A stretch of DNA of 64,000 nucleotides. It comes from Corallococcus macrosporus DSM 14697. Its GTDB lineage: Bacteria > Myxococcota > Myxococcia > Myxococcales > Myxococcaceae. The stretch is taken from assembly GCF_002305895.1 (NCBI RefSeq), contig NZ_CP022203.1:3760501-3824500 (forward strand), in the 5' to 3' direction. This document shows positions 19,789 through 28,037 of this stretch, piece by piece. The notes under the pieces were generated by a model, which saw only the letters and a list, made by a program, of their open reading frames with translations, was not told the origin of the DNA and did not search any database. The position numbers were made by a program, and so were the translations under genes. The stretch's first letter is position 1; each line of letters starts with the position of its first letter.

Positions 19789-22068
19789 GTGCTGGCCCGG
19801 CGCCTCGCGGACCTCCGGCGGCGGCTGGACGCGCTCCACCAGCCCGCGCCCGCGCGTGGCGGCTGGCGGGCGTGGGCGCTGTTCGGCCGGCGTGCGCGCG
19901 GTCCGGAGGACGTCTCGCTGCCGGTGCTGGCCTCGCTGGACAGGGACCTGGACCGCGTGGGGGTGCACACGTCGGCGGATGCGCGGCTGCTCAAGGCGCT
20001 GGGGCTCCGCAAGGGCCGCGCGGGGGCCCTGGCCCAGGGGCTGCTGGACCGGGCCCACCAGGCGCTCGAAGAGCTGGCGCTGTGCCTGGAGCGCGTGGAG
20101 CGCGCGTGGCGGGCCGGGGAGTCGCCGCCCGGCGCGGTCGCCGCGCTGGAGAAGGGCTTCGTCCAACTGGCGCGCGTGGTGAAGGTGGCGGAGCTCTTCG
20201 CCCGGCCCGCCACGGCGCCCTCGGACGACGAAGAGGCTTTGGAGATCTACGGGCGCGCGGACGGGCGCGCCACGCGTCACGCGCCCTCCAGCGCCCGGCT
20301 GGCCGTGGCGGAGTTCTTCGCGGACCGCGCCAGGGCCAACGCCACCGACGTCATGCAGAAGCGCCGTGACCTGGACCTGGCGCACGAGCTGCTCATCCGC
20401 CTGGGCTCGGACCATGACCGCGAGCGGGGCATGGCGCTGCGGCGCCAGGTGGCCGAGGCCCGCGAGCGGGTGCGGGCCGTCCCCGCTGTGCGCTCCATGG
20501 AGGAGCTGCTGCGGCATGTGCGGCACACGGCCCGGCGTGAGCCCCAGGTGGCCTACCGTTCGCTGAAGGGGCTGTACGAGCGGGCCCTGGAGGCAGGGGA
20601 CGTGGCGCTGGCGGATGCGGCGCGCGCCGCGCTGTCGCCGTTGCTGCCCGCGCCCTCGCAACTGTCATCCCTGCTGGAGCGCGCGGAGCTCGATGCCCTG
20701 TCGCACTGGTTCGGCGAGCCCGCCGTGGCGCCCGAGGAGACGCCAGGGCCTCCGCGGGCCGACGAGCTGCTGACGGACCTGGCCTTCTCGCTGCGGCCCG
20801 AGCAGCTCGCCACCTTCGAGCTGGCGGCGGGCTGCGCCCGTTACTTCGACGTGGAGGACGCGCTGTCGGAGGAGATCGTCCTGGCGGACACGCGCGCCGC
20901 CCGGGCGGTGCCCCGGCGTGTCCCATACCCCACGCAGCGGATGACGTACGAGACGACGGGCAGCCTCCATGAGGTCCACAACTTCGTCCTGTCGGACCCG
21001 CGGATGCTGCTGCGGGACCTGGCCGCCAGTCACCAGCTGGTGCGCGCGTACCTGGATGACGAGCCGCCCCCGCGCCCCCGGAAGGTGAAGCGCACCGCGG
21101 TGCGCGTCTACGTCTGCGACGCGTCGGGCTCCATGCATGGCGCGCGCGCCCGCTTCCGGGACGCCATCGTCATCGCGGAGCTCAACAACCTGCGCGTCAA
21201 GGCCCGCCGGGGCGAGCCGTTCGACCCGCTGTACTTCAGCTTCTTCAACGACGTGCCCACCGAGCTGGCGCGCGTGGACTCCGCGCTGGAGGCCACCCGG
21301 CAGTTGGAGAAGCTCTTCCGCGACTCGCCCGCGGAGGGGCAGACGGACATCACGCTGGCGCTGATGTCCGCCTTCGACTCCATCCGCGCCGCGCAGGGGA
21401 GGGACCCGTACCTCGCCCGGGCCACCGTGGTGCTCATCACCGACGGTGAGGACCGCGTGGACCTGGACCTCATCCGCCGCACCCGCGCGCCCATGGACGC
21501 GCTGGACATCGCGTTGAGCTTCGTGTCCCTGGGCGAGGAGAACCCCGACCTGCGCCTCCTCGTCAGGGAGCAGCGCGCCGCCGGAGGCCGCGCCTTCTAC
21601 CACCACCTGTCCGACGAGGAGATTCTGTGGGCGCGCACGGAGTTCGACACGCCCTGGCGCACCTTGCTGCCGCGTGACGTGCCGTCCTCCGGCGACGCGC
21701 TGGAGCAGCTCACGCCGCACCTGGACGCGCTGGAGGCCGTCGCCGCGGGGCGGTCCGCGCCCCCGCCCGTGGCGGTGGAGGCTTCGTTCGACGCGCTCTT
21801 CCCGGAGCAGCCCACCCTTCCGCCCGGCGCCGAGCCCACCGGCACGGACGTCGCGCATCGCGTGGCGGACATCCTCGGCGCGCTGGTGGAGGCCGCCTCG
21901 CTGGCCCCCGCGGACCGGCGCGCGGCGGAGAGCCTGCTGCTGCTCCAGCACCTGCTGGGTGTGTACGGATTGACCCCCGCCCGGTACCTCGCCGCCCTGT
22001 CCGTGGGGGGGCAGGCCACGCACGAAGCGCTGCAGCGCGTGCGGCTGTTGTGCCGGCCCTTCGGTTAG
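19789..22068 (+). CDS. VWA-domain protein partnering the MoxR ATPase
   Basis: 759 aa. The VWA domain near residues 435-610 contains an intact MIDAS motif: DASGSMHG (DxSxS), then TDITLAL, and later TDGEDRVD. An N-terminal helical region of 400 residues precedes it, resembling the ViaA/CoxE-type arrangement. GTG 19789 is used; the upstream ATG at 19735 leads straight to a stop. In E. coli the RavA ATPase works with the VWA protein ViaA; this pair is probably analogous. No signal peptide or membrane helix. Confidence 0.85.
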   Translation: MLARRLADLRRRLDALHQPAPARGGWRAWALFGRRARGPEDVSLPVLASLDRDLDRVGVHTSADARLLKALGLRKGRAGALAQGLLDRAHQALEELALCLERVERAWRAGESPPGAVAALEKGFVQLARVVKVAELFARPATAPSDDEEALEIYGRADGRATRHAPSSARLAVAEFFADRARANATDVMQKRRDLDLAHELLIRLGSDHDRERGMALRRQVAEARERVRAVPAVRSMEELLRHVRHTARREPQVAYRSLKGLYERALEAGDVALADAARAALSPLLPAPSQLSSLLERAELDALSHWFGEPAVAPEETPGPPRADELLTDLAFSLRPEQLATFELAAGCARYFDVEDALSEEIVLADTRAARAVPRRVPYPTQRMTYETTGSLHEVHNFVLSDPRMLLRDLAASHQLVRAYLDDEPPPRPRKVKRTAVRVYVCDASGSMHGARARFRDAIVIAELNNLRVKARRGEPFDPLYFSFFNDVPTELARVDSALEATRQLEKLFRDSPAEGQTDITLALMSAFDSIRAAQGRDPYLARATVVLITDGEDRVDLDLIRRTRAPMDALDIALSFVSLGEENPDLRLLVREQRAAGGRAFYHHLSDEEILWARTEFDTPWRTLLPRDVPSSGDALEQLTPHLDALEAVAAGRSAPPPVAVEASFDALFPEQPTLPPGAEPTGTDVAHRVADILGALVEAASLAPADRRAAESLLLLQHLLGVYGLTPARYLAALSVGGQATHEALQRVRLLCRPFG

Positions 22069-22084
22069 GCTGCGCCTCACGCCC

Positions 22085-22642
22085 ATGTTCTTTGGCCTGT
22101 TCCGAAAACGGAAGAAGGAGCCGTCGCGTCCAGCGGACCCGCTGGCCGCTTTCGACCAGCTCATCGGGAACCTGGAGCGGCAGGCCGCCGAGGTGCGCAA
22201 GTCCGCGGCCACGCTGCTGGCCCTCAAGGCGGACCTGGCGCGCGCGGAGGAGCGTTATGCGCGCCGGCTGGGGGAGCTCACCGCGCGGCGGGCCACCGCC
22301 AAGGAGCGCGGGGACGCCCAGGCCGTGCGCGTGCTGGAGAAGGACCAGGCGCAGGCGGAGGACCTGCTCGCCAGTACGCGTGACGCGTTGGCGCGGGCGG
22401 TGTCCGACGGGCGCCTGCTGCTGGAGGCGGCGAGCGAGCTGGGAGACCGCGTGGCGGAGCTGCGGCGCGAGCGGGAGAGCGCCTCCGCCCGGCTCACGGC
22501 GGGCGGGCTCGTCACCGAGGCCCTGCGCGAGCGCGTGGCCCGCTTCGACGAGGCGCTGGTGGTGGACGCGGCCCGGGACGAAGTCGAGCGCGCGCACGCC
22601 CTGGCGGACATCTACCGCGAGGAGAAGGCGCAGGAGGACTGA
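22085..22642 (+). CDS. coiled-coil protein resembling PspA/IM30
   Basis: 185 aa, almost entirely charged amphipathic helix with heptad patterns from about residue 20 to 185. The N-terminus MFFGLFRKRKKE is a short hydrophobic-basic membrane-binding-type helix. Size and helix content recall the PspA/Vipp1 (ESCRT-III-like) family, but no diagnostic motif settles it; a generic coiled-coil protein is the alternative. Third gene of the MoxR-VWA cluster, 16 bases after the VWA gene. Converges on the c-di-AMP-synthase-like gene, 7 bases away. Confidence 0.7.
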   Translation: MFFGLFRKRKKEPSRPADPLAAFDQLIGNLERQAAEVRKSAATLLALKADLARAEERYARRLGELTARRATAKERGDAQAVRVLEKDQAQAEDLLASTRDALARAVSDGRLLLEAASELGDRVAELRRERESASARLTAGGLVTEALRERVARFDEALVVDAARDEVERAHALADIYREEKAQED

Positions 22643-22649
22643 GCGCGCC

Positions 22650-23531
22650 TCAGGTGCGGCGCGCCGTCTGGTGCAGCTCCAGGACGATGTTGCCGCCCTT
22701 GAAGAGCCGCACCGCGCCGGACGTCTGGCTCACGACGAGGGCGATGCAGCCCGTGGTGGACGTCATGCCGGCGGCGGCCGCGTGCCGCGCGCCCAGGCCC
22801 AGCGGAATCTTCACGGCCTCATCCGCCGCGGACAGGTAGCGGCCCGCGGCGAGGACGACGCCGTCCTCGCGGATGACGAACGCGCCGTCCAGCACGGAGA
22901 AGTTCTTGATGGCCTCGCGAATCTTCGGGTCGAGCACGTTCCGCTCCGCCTCGGAGAGGCCCTGGAACGGATTGATGGTCATCTGCCGGCTCTTCTCCAG
23001 CACGGTGTTGTGGGCGCCAATGGTGATGATGGTGCCAATGGGGTGGCCCTCGAAGCCCTCCTGGCCAATCTGCAGCGCCAACTGGATGAGGGCGTCCACC
23101 ACCTGGGAGTTGAACTCGTCGCCCAGCTTGACGCCTTCGATGGCCAGCCTGTCGTCGAGCGAGCCGCCGATGCGCATCTGCATCAACGTGTCCGGCGCGC
23201 GGCCCACCTTGCCCGTCATGCACAGGACGAGGTCGCCTTCCTTGAACGCTCCCTGGGACAGCGCGGACACGAGCGCCACCTTCACACGCTCGGTGCGCGA
23301 GTAGTCGTACGCCGGGATGACGAGCGCACGGACCTTCTTGGCGAGGTGCTCCTCCGCCAGCTTGGGCATCGTGACGGCGTAGACCAGCTTCTTGCGAGCG
23401 GGCCGGCCGCGAAACTCCTCGGCGGGAATGGGCGTGTCGCAGATATAGAGGAAGTGATCGACTTCGCTCTTTCCAGCCAACGAGAGGGCCGAGCGAAGGA
23501 ACTCCCGATCAAACTTCGTGTTCTCGGTCAA
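22650..23531 (-). CDS. diadenylate cyclase-like protein (DisA_N domain, DacZ/CdaZ type)
   Basis: 293 aa. The C-terminal half is a DisA_N/DAC domain: DGA at 215-217 within VLDGAFVIREDGVV, and GARH (247-250) at the site of the RHR motif, here reading Arg-His-Ala. The N-terminal half (about 22-155) is an alpha-beta domain as in DacZ/CdaZ proteins, with no DNA-binding HhH domain. The expected activity is synthesis of c-di-AMP from two ATP. The start is TTG 23531, chosen because GGGAGGGG precedes it. It diverges from the DksA-type gene. Confidence 0.85.
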   Translation of the reverse strand: MTENTKFDREFLRSALSLAGKSEVDHFLYICDTPIPAEEFRGRPARKKLVYAVTMPKLAEEHLAKKVRALVIPAYDYSRTERVKVALVSALSQGAFKEGDLVLCMTGKVGRAPDTLMQMRIGGSLDDRLAIEGVKLGDEFNSQVVDALIQLALQIGQEGFEGHPIGTIITIGAHNTVLEKSRQMTINPFQGLSEAERNVLDPKIREAIKNFSVLDGAFVIREDGVVLAAGRYLSAADEAVKIPLGLGARHAAAAGMTSTTGCIALVVSQTSGAVRLFKGGNIVLELHQTARRT

Positions 23532-23569
23532 ACGCCCCTCCCTTCACCCTCGGTCATACCCAGGTCAGC

Positions 23570-23598
23570 TTGACACCGAAGGGCGCATGAATAAAGCT
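23570..23598 (+). promoter_or_regulatory. candidate promoter for the DksA-type gene
   Basis: TTGACA (23570-23575) is a perfect -35 box; the best -10 candidates around TAAAGC (23592-23597) are poor. It lies about 60 bases upstream of the GTG start. A GGGCCC-T7 run (23603-23615) sits in the presumed leader and could form a weak terminator-like structure with downstream GGGCCCC. Confidence 0.4.
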
Positions 23599-23657
23599 TT
23601 CGGGCCCTTTTTTTGGGGTGCAGGGCCCCAAACCCTCGCTGAACTGGAGCGAAGGCT

Positions 23658-24020
23658 GTGAACCAGAAAGATCTCAAGCGTTACAAGAAGATGCTCGAGG
23701 ACAGCAAGGCGAGCCTGCTCGAGAGCGCCAAGAAGACCCTGGTGGAGGAGTCCAGTTTCGACACGGACGACCTTCCCGATGAGATCGACCTGGCGTCTTC
23801 CGAGTATGCGCAGTCGATGGTCTTCCGCCTGCGGGACCGGGAGAAGTTCCTGTTGCAGAAGATCGAGAAGGCGCTGGTCCGCATCGAGGACGGCACGTTC
23901 GGCGTCTGCGAGCGGTGCGAAGAGGACATCTCGCCCAAGCGCCTGGAGGCGCGCCCGGTGACGACGCTCTGCATCCGCTGCAAGGAAGAGCAGGAGAAGA
24001 AGGAGAAGTCCTACGGCTGA
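23658..24020 (+). CDS. DksA/TraR-family C4 zinc-finger regulator
   Basis: 120 aa. A coiled coil (about 1-70) carries the acidic tip (SFDTDDLPDEIDLAS), followed by a four-Cys zinc finger CERC...CIRC (about 82-85 and 103-106) and a basic tail. DksA-type proteins bind the RNA polymerase secondary channel and, with ppGpp, adjust promoter output. The length is close to short DksA homologues. The start is GTG 23658 with GAGCGAAGG upstream. relA lies 4 kb downstream in the same orientation. Confidence 0.93.
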   Translation: MNQKDLKRYKKMLEDSKASLLESAKKTLVEESSFDTDDLPDEIDLASSEYAQSMVFRLRDREKFLLQKIEKALVRIEDGTFGVCERCEEDISPKRLEARPVTTLCIRCKEEQEKKEKSYG

Positions 24021-24033
24021 GGCCGAGGCAGTG

Positions 24034-24068
24034 AGGGCCGCGCGGGGGCACTCCCCCCGTGCGGCCCT
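24034..24068. terminator. GC-rich hairpin between convergent dksA-like and FHA genes
   Basis: GGGCCGC near 24035 pairs with GCGGCCC at 24061-24067, extended by a G/C-rich inner stem (CGGGGG with CCCCCCG). It sits within 50 bases of both stop codons, so it may serve both directions. It is followed by TTC only, with no long T-run. Confidence 0.6.
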
Positions 24069-24075
24069 TCGCATT

Positions 24076-24843
24076 TCAGGCCGCCGGCGCCTGGATCTCC
24101 ACGCGCAGCAACTGACGGCCGATGAGGAAGTGGTCCCCGTTGTCCACGAAGGTGGGGCCCGACAGGCGGATGAAGGTGCCGTTGGACGAGCCCACGTCCC
24201 GGACCTGGAGCCGGTCCTGCCGCACCTGCAGCACGGCGTGCCGTCCGGACACGAAGCCGTCGGTGGGGAAGGTGAGGTCGCCCTGTTCGCGGCCCAGGAG
24301 GTTGTCGCCCTCGCGCAGGGGGAAGGCGCCGCCGCGCAGGCCTCCCTCCAGCAGCTGCACCAGGCGCAGCCGGTAGCCGGGATCCGGCGAGCCCCAGACC
24401 TGGGTGCCGCCCGGGCCGGTGGCCGCGGTGGGAATGGGCTCCAGCACCAGCCGCTGGCGTCCCAGGCGCAGCTCGCCGCCCGGGGGCAGCTCGCGCTCCT
24501 GCCGCAGGCGGATGAAGACGCCGTTGGCGCCGCCCACGTCCTCCACGGCCAGGCGGGCGCCGGAGAAGAAGAAGCGCAACTGGAGCGGCATGATGAAGGG
24601 GTCGTCGGCGAGCGAGATGTCCCCCTGCTGGCCGCAGGTGAGGGTGTCGCGCTGCATCCGGACGACGGACTCGGGGCCGCCGTCGGCGCGGACCACCCGG
24701 ATGGAGACCTGGGGGCGCGCGGAGACGCTGGCGACGGCCATCACCATCGTTCCGGAGCGCAGCGGCGAGCCGCACGCCCGGCAGACGGAGGCGTCCCGAG
24801 GATTTTCGGTGTCACAGCGGGGGCAGTATTCCATCGCGTCCAT
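24076..24843 (-). CDS. zinc-ribbon protein with two FHA domains
   Basis: 255 aa. An N-terminal zinc ribbon (CPRC...CRACG, about residues 7-26) is followed by two forkhead-associated domains. The second is canonical (GRE...SGRHAVLQV...DVGSSNGTFIRL). The first keeps GGANGVF but has lost the SxxH dyad, so it may not bind phosphothreonine. The start is ATG 24843; ATG 24834 is equally possible. Divergent from a Ser/Thr kinase with the same type of zinc ribbon. Likely a phospho-reader for that kinase, by inference. Confidence 0.88.
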   Translation of the reverse strand: MDAMEYCPRCDTENPRDASVCRACGSPLRSGTMVMAVASVSARPQVSIRVVRADGGPESVVRMQRDTLTCGQQGDISLADDPFIMPLQLRFFFSGARLAVEDVGGANGVFIRLRQERELPPGGELRLGRQRLVLEPIPTAATGPGGTQVWGSPDPGYRLRLVQLLEGGLRGGAFPLREGDNLLGREQGDLTFPTDGFVSGRHAVLQVRQDRLQVRDVGSSNGTFIRLSGPTFVDNGDHFLIGRQLLRVEIQAPAA

Positions 24844-24963
24844 GGCGGGCCAGGGGTTGTACCAGGGCCGGGGCCCGGTTGCTCGCATTGCGTTGCGCGC
24901 GGCTTGCTCCCCACCCGAGCGGCGTGGTGAAGTCGGCGTCCCACCCCCTTGGGGACCGCTTCC

Positions 24964-26679
24964 TTGCACTGCCCCTCCTGCGGCGCTGACGCGCAAGAAT
25001 CCTCCCGTTTCTGTCCCGCCTGTGGCGCGACCCTCGTGCGCACGCCCGATGCGGACGAGTACGCCGGCAAGACGATTGCCTTCAAGTACCGGGTCGAGGC
25101 CCTCATTGGCGAGGGCGGCATGGGCAAGGTGTACCGTGCCCGGCAGCTCTCCCTGGACAAGGTGGTGGTGCTGAAGGTGCTGCGGCACACGCTCCTGTCG
25201 GACGAGCGCACCGTGGCGCGCTTCCAGCGCGAGGCCAAGGCCGCCAGCCGCCTCAACCACCCCAACTCCATCAGCGTGCTCGACTTCGGGCAGGCCGAGG
25301 ACGGGGCCCTCTACATCGCCATGGAGTACGTGGCGGGGCAGGACCTGCACCAGATCCTCAGCCGCGAGTGGCCCCTGAACGAAGGGCGCGTGGTGCGCAT
25401 CGTCAGCCAGGTGCTGAGCGCGCTGTCGGACGCGCACGGCGCGGGCGTCATCCACCGCGACCTCAAGCCCGAGAACATCATGGTGGAGCCCCGGCGCAAC
25501 GAGCCGGACTTCGTCAAGGTGCTCGACTTCGGCATCGCGAAGATCACCGACTCCACGGATGACGGGCCGGCGCTCACCCGCGCGGGCTTCGTGTGCGGCA
25601 CCCCCGAGTACATGTCGCCCGAGCAGGCGCGGGGCTCGCAGCTCGACCACCGCTCGGACCTGTATGCCGTGGGCGTCATCCTCTACCAGCTCATGACGGG
25701 CCTGCTGCCCTTCGAGTCGGACTCGGCGGTGGGCTTCGCCACCAAGCACCTCACCGAGGAGCCGCCGCCGCCCACGCGCCGCCGCCCGGACGCCAGGATT
25801 TCCCCGGCCATGGAGCGGCTCATCCTCCGGGCCCTGTCCAAGAATCCGGCGGACCGCCCCGCCAGCGCGGAGGCCTTCAAGGCCGAGCTGCAGGCCGTGG
25901 ACAAGGAGCGCCGCCGGATGGACTCCGCGCCGCGCCGCGCGGCCAACTCCTCGGCGGTGCTGGCGCCGCTGCCGCGCAAGTCCGCCGCCAGTCCGCAAAG
26001 CGACGTGCGGGACGCCACGCTGCCCGGGTGGGGCAACGAAGTGACGATGGAGGCCACGGTGCGCGCCCTGCCGGGCGTGCTCGAGCCGTTGCCCGCGAAC
26101 GCGGACGCGATCGCCTCCACGCGTGAGCAGACGGACTCGCTGGTCCACACGCAGCCGGGCTCGGGCGGCAGCGGCGGGGTGGCGTTCTTCTTCAAGTCGC
26201 TGACCATCCTGCTGGTGGTCGCCGCGGCGGGGTTCTTCGCCTACTACTTCTTCATGGGCGGGGGCAGCAGGGGCACGCAGGACCTGCCCTATGCGCTGCC
26301 CACGAATGCCCCGGTGCCCGCCGGCGCGAACAACACCGCGGTGGGGGCGAGCCCCGACGTGCCCCTCTACGACAGGGCGATTGTCGCGGGGGCGCGGAAC
26401 GTCCAGCGCGCGCTGGAGCTGACGCGGGAAGGTGACAAGGCGCTGCAGCGCGCCGACGTGGGACTGGCGGCGTCCAAGTACCGCGAGGCCTTCACCAACA
26501 GCGGTGACCCGGAGCTGGCCCTGAAGCTGGGTGAAATCTACTGGCACCGGCAGAACCCGGACAAGGAAGAGGCCCGGGCCTGGTGGCAGCGTCACCTGCG
26601 CGAGCAGCCCTCGTCCAAGGCGCGCGCCCTCATCGAGCAGCGCCTGGGCGGCACCGTGGCGCAGCCCGCGTCGCCCTGA
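24964..26679 (+). CDS. Hanks-type Ser/Thr kinase with zinc ribbon, membrane helix and helical tail
   Basis: About 571 aa. An N-terminal zinc ribbon (CPSCG...CPACG) comes first. The kinase domain carries GEGGMGKV, the VVLKVL Lys, catalytic HRDLKPEN, metal-binding DFG and GTPEYMSPEQ, all intact. A Ser/Pro-rich linker leads to a membrane helix near residues 405-428 (SLTILLVVAAAGFFAYYFF) and a TPR-like tail. The start is TTG; 24964 has GGGGA 8 bases before it, while TTG 24949 would add five residues. Flanked on both sides by FHA-domain genes on the opposite strand. Confidence 0.9.
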   Translation: MHCPSCGADAQESSRFCPACGATLVRTPDADEYAGKTIAFKYRVEALIGEGGMGKVYRARQLSLDKVVVLKVLRHTLLSDERTVARFQREAKAASRLNHPNSISVLDFGQAEDGALYIAMEYVAGQDLHQILSREWPLNEGRVVRIVSQVLSALSDAHGAGVIHRDLKPENIMVEPRRNEPDFVKVLDFGIAKITDSTDDGPALTRAGFVCGTPEYMSPEQARGSQLDHRSDLYAVGVILYQLMTGLLPFESDSAVGFATKHLTEEPPPPTRRRPDARISPAMERLILRALSKNPADRPASAEAFKAELQAVDKERRRMDSAPRRAANSSAVLAPLPRKSAASPQSDVRDATLPGWGNEVTMEATVRALPGVLEPLPANADAIASTREQTDSLVHTQPGSGGSGGVAFFFKSLTILLVVAAAGFFAYYFFMGGGSRGTQDLPYALPTNAPVPAGANNTAVGASPDVPLYDRAIVAGARNVQRALELTREGDKALQRADVGLAASKYREAFTNSGDPELALKLGEIYWHRQNPDKEEARAWWQRHLREQPSSKARALIEQRLGGTVAQPASP

Positions 26680-26733
26680 CGGGAGCGCTGAGTCGGGAGC
26701 GCGTCCCTTGGGGCGCCCGACCCAACGGCTCGG

Positions 26734-26758
26734 GCCGTGCGCACCTGAGGCGCACGGC
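26734..26758. terminator. hairpin between convergent kinase and FHA genes
   Basis: GCCGTGCGC (26734-26742) and GCGCACGGC (26750-26758) are perfect complements around a 7-base loop. The position 55 bases after the kinase stop and 7 bases before the FHA stop suits a bidirectional terminator. Confidence 0.6.
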
Positions 26759-26764
26759 GGCGCT

Positions 26765-27892
26765 TCAGCCCAGCGTCTCCACCTGCAGCACGTGCTGGCC
26801 CAGCCGCACGCGGTCTCCCGGGCGCAGGGGGCGCTCCACGCCGCTGGCGAGGCGCACGTAGGTGCCCAGGCCTCCGGACAAGTCCCTCAGCAACGCGCCG
26901 GTGGGCGTGGGGGACAGCTCGCAGTGGCGCCCCGCCAGGCCCTCGTCGCCGGGGAAGCTCAAGTCGCAGTGGGCCAGTCCAATCGTGAGCAGCGGCGCCG
27001 CCGTCATCACCGCGCGTCCCGCCCGGCCACCGACGAGCATCTCCTCCACGCCGTACACCACCTGCCCCAGTGGCATGGGCGCGCCGTAGATGGCGGGGCG
27101 GCCCGTCACCGGAGGCTGGGGCTCCAGGCGGCCCGTGAAGCGGAACAGCCGCTGGCCGGCGCTGAAGAGGGTGCGTGGGGTGAGCGCCTCGGTGCCGCCC
27201 ACGGTGACGAACACCCCGGACGCGCTGGACTCGTCGCGCACGAAGAGCGCGCCGTCCTTCACCAGGAAGGTGGCGTGCAGGGGCGACACGAAGGGGTCGT
27301 CCGAGAACAGGATGGCGCCGCGCTGGCGGCCCACCACGCACCCCGTGACGGGCAGCTTGTAGCGCTGGCCCCGCGCGGAGCCGGCGACGACGGCCAGCCC
27401 GAAGCGGGACGCGGCCGGAGGGGCGGGGCGCGGCGCCGCGGTGGCCACCCCGGGCCGGCTGGGCATGGCGCTGTCCGGTACTGGCGGCGGCGGGCGCGTG
27501 GTGGCGGGGCCCGGCGTGCGGGCCATGATGCCGGGAGGCGCCGCGGGCGCACGCGGCTGGGACGGCCGCTCCACCGAGAGGCCCGCGGCGGTGGGCGGCG
27601 GGGTCCTCGCGGAGGGGCGCAGGCCGGGCGGAATGGCGCCAGGCGCGGGCGGGAGCACCGGCTCCGCCACCTTGCCACCCGGGAAGTTGGACACGGCGAC
27701 GGGCCGGCTGCCCGGCGGGGTGCCGGGCCGGGCCACGGCGGGTGGCGGCTGCGTGGTTGCGGGGCGGGGCGGGGCGGCGGCCGATTCCGCCAGCGCCTGC
27801 CCGCAGAGCACACATGCGGCCGAGCGAGGCGAGTTATACCCGTCACAGTTCGGGCAGACCACGGCGAGGGAGGACAGCAGGAGCTGTGACAT
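26765..27892 (-). CDS. zinc-ribbon protein with Pro-rich linker and two FHA domains
   Basis: 375 aa. An N-terminal zinc ribbon (CPNC...CVLCG) is followed by about 130 residues of Pro/Ala-rich linker, then two FHA-like domains. The first (GRQRGAILFSDDPFVSPLHATFLV) has the SPLH dyad; the second keeps GRHCELSP and GTYVRL. ATG 27892 (MSQLLLSSLAVVCPNC) is preferred over an upstream frame that would run into the relA control region. Shares architecture with the FHA gene at 24076 and lies divergent to relA. Confidence 0.85.
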   Translation of the reverse strand: MSQLLLSSLAVVCPNCDGYNSPRSAACVLCGQALAESAAAPPRPATTQPPPAVARPGTPPGSRPVAVSNFPGGKVAEPVLPPAPGAIPPGLRPSARTPPPTAAGLSVERPSQPRAPAAPPGIMARTPGPATTRPPPPVPDSAMPSRPGVATAAPRPAPPAASRFGLAVVAGSARGQRYKLPVTGCVVGRQRGAILFSDDPFVSPLHATFLVKDGALFVRDESSASGVFVTVGGTEALTPRTLFSAGQRLFRFTGRLEPQPPVTGRPAIYGAPMPLGQVVYGVEEMLVGGRAGRAVMTAAPLLTIGLAHCDLSFPGDEGLAGRHCELSPTPTGALLRDLSGGLGTYVRLASGVERPLRPGDRVRLGQHVLQVETLG

Positions 27893-27944
27893 GAGCGGAG
27901 GCGAATCTACGGGCGCGTAAAACACCGGGTCAACGAAAGCGAAC

Positions 27945-28013
27945 GCACCAACTGGGGTGTCCCCGAGGCAAGTGACGTCCAGGTGTGGGGCAACGTTGCC
28001 CCTCCGTTGGTGC
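27945..28013. promoter_or_regulatory. nested inverted repeats upstream of relA
   Basis: A perfect 16-bp palindrome GGGGCAACGTTGCCCC (27987-28002) lies inside a second inverted pair, GCACCAAC (27945-27952) and GTTGGTGC (28006-28013). The block occupies the short divergent region between an FHA gene and relA, ending 25 bases before the relA ATG. It could be an operator or a leader structure; no known binding motif was recognised. Confidence 0.5.
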
Positions 28014-28037
28014 AAAGTTACGATTGCTCCTCATTCG

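Noticed and set aside
24844-26595. Long minus-strand frame upstream of the FHA gene
   Set aside because: It lies antisense to the kinase with low-complexity Arg/Ala/Gly/His-rich translation; only the part from 24843 downwards has zinc-ribbon and FHA motifs.
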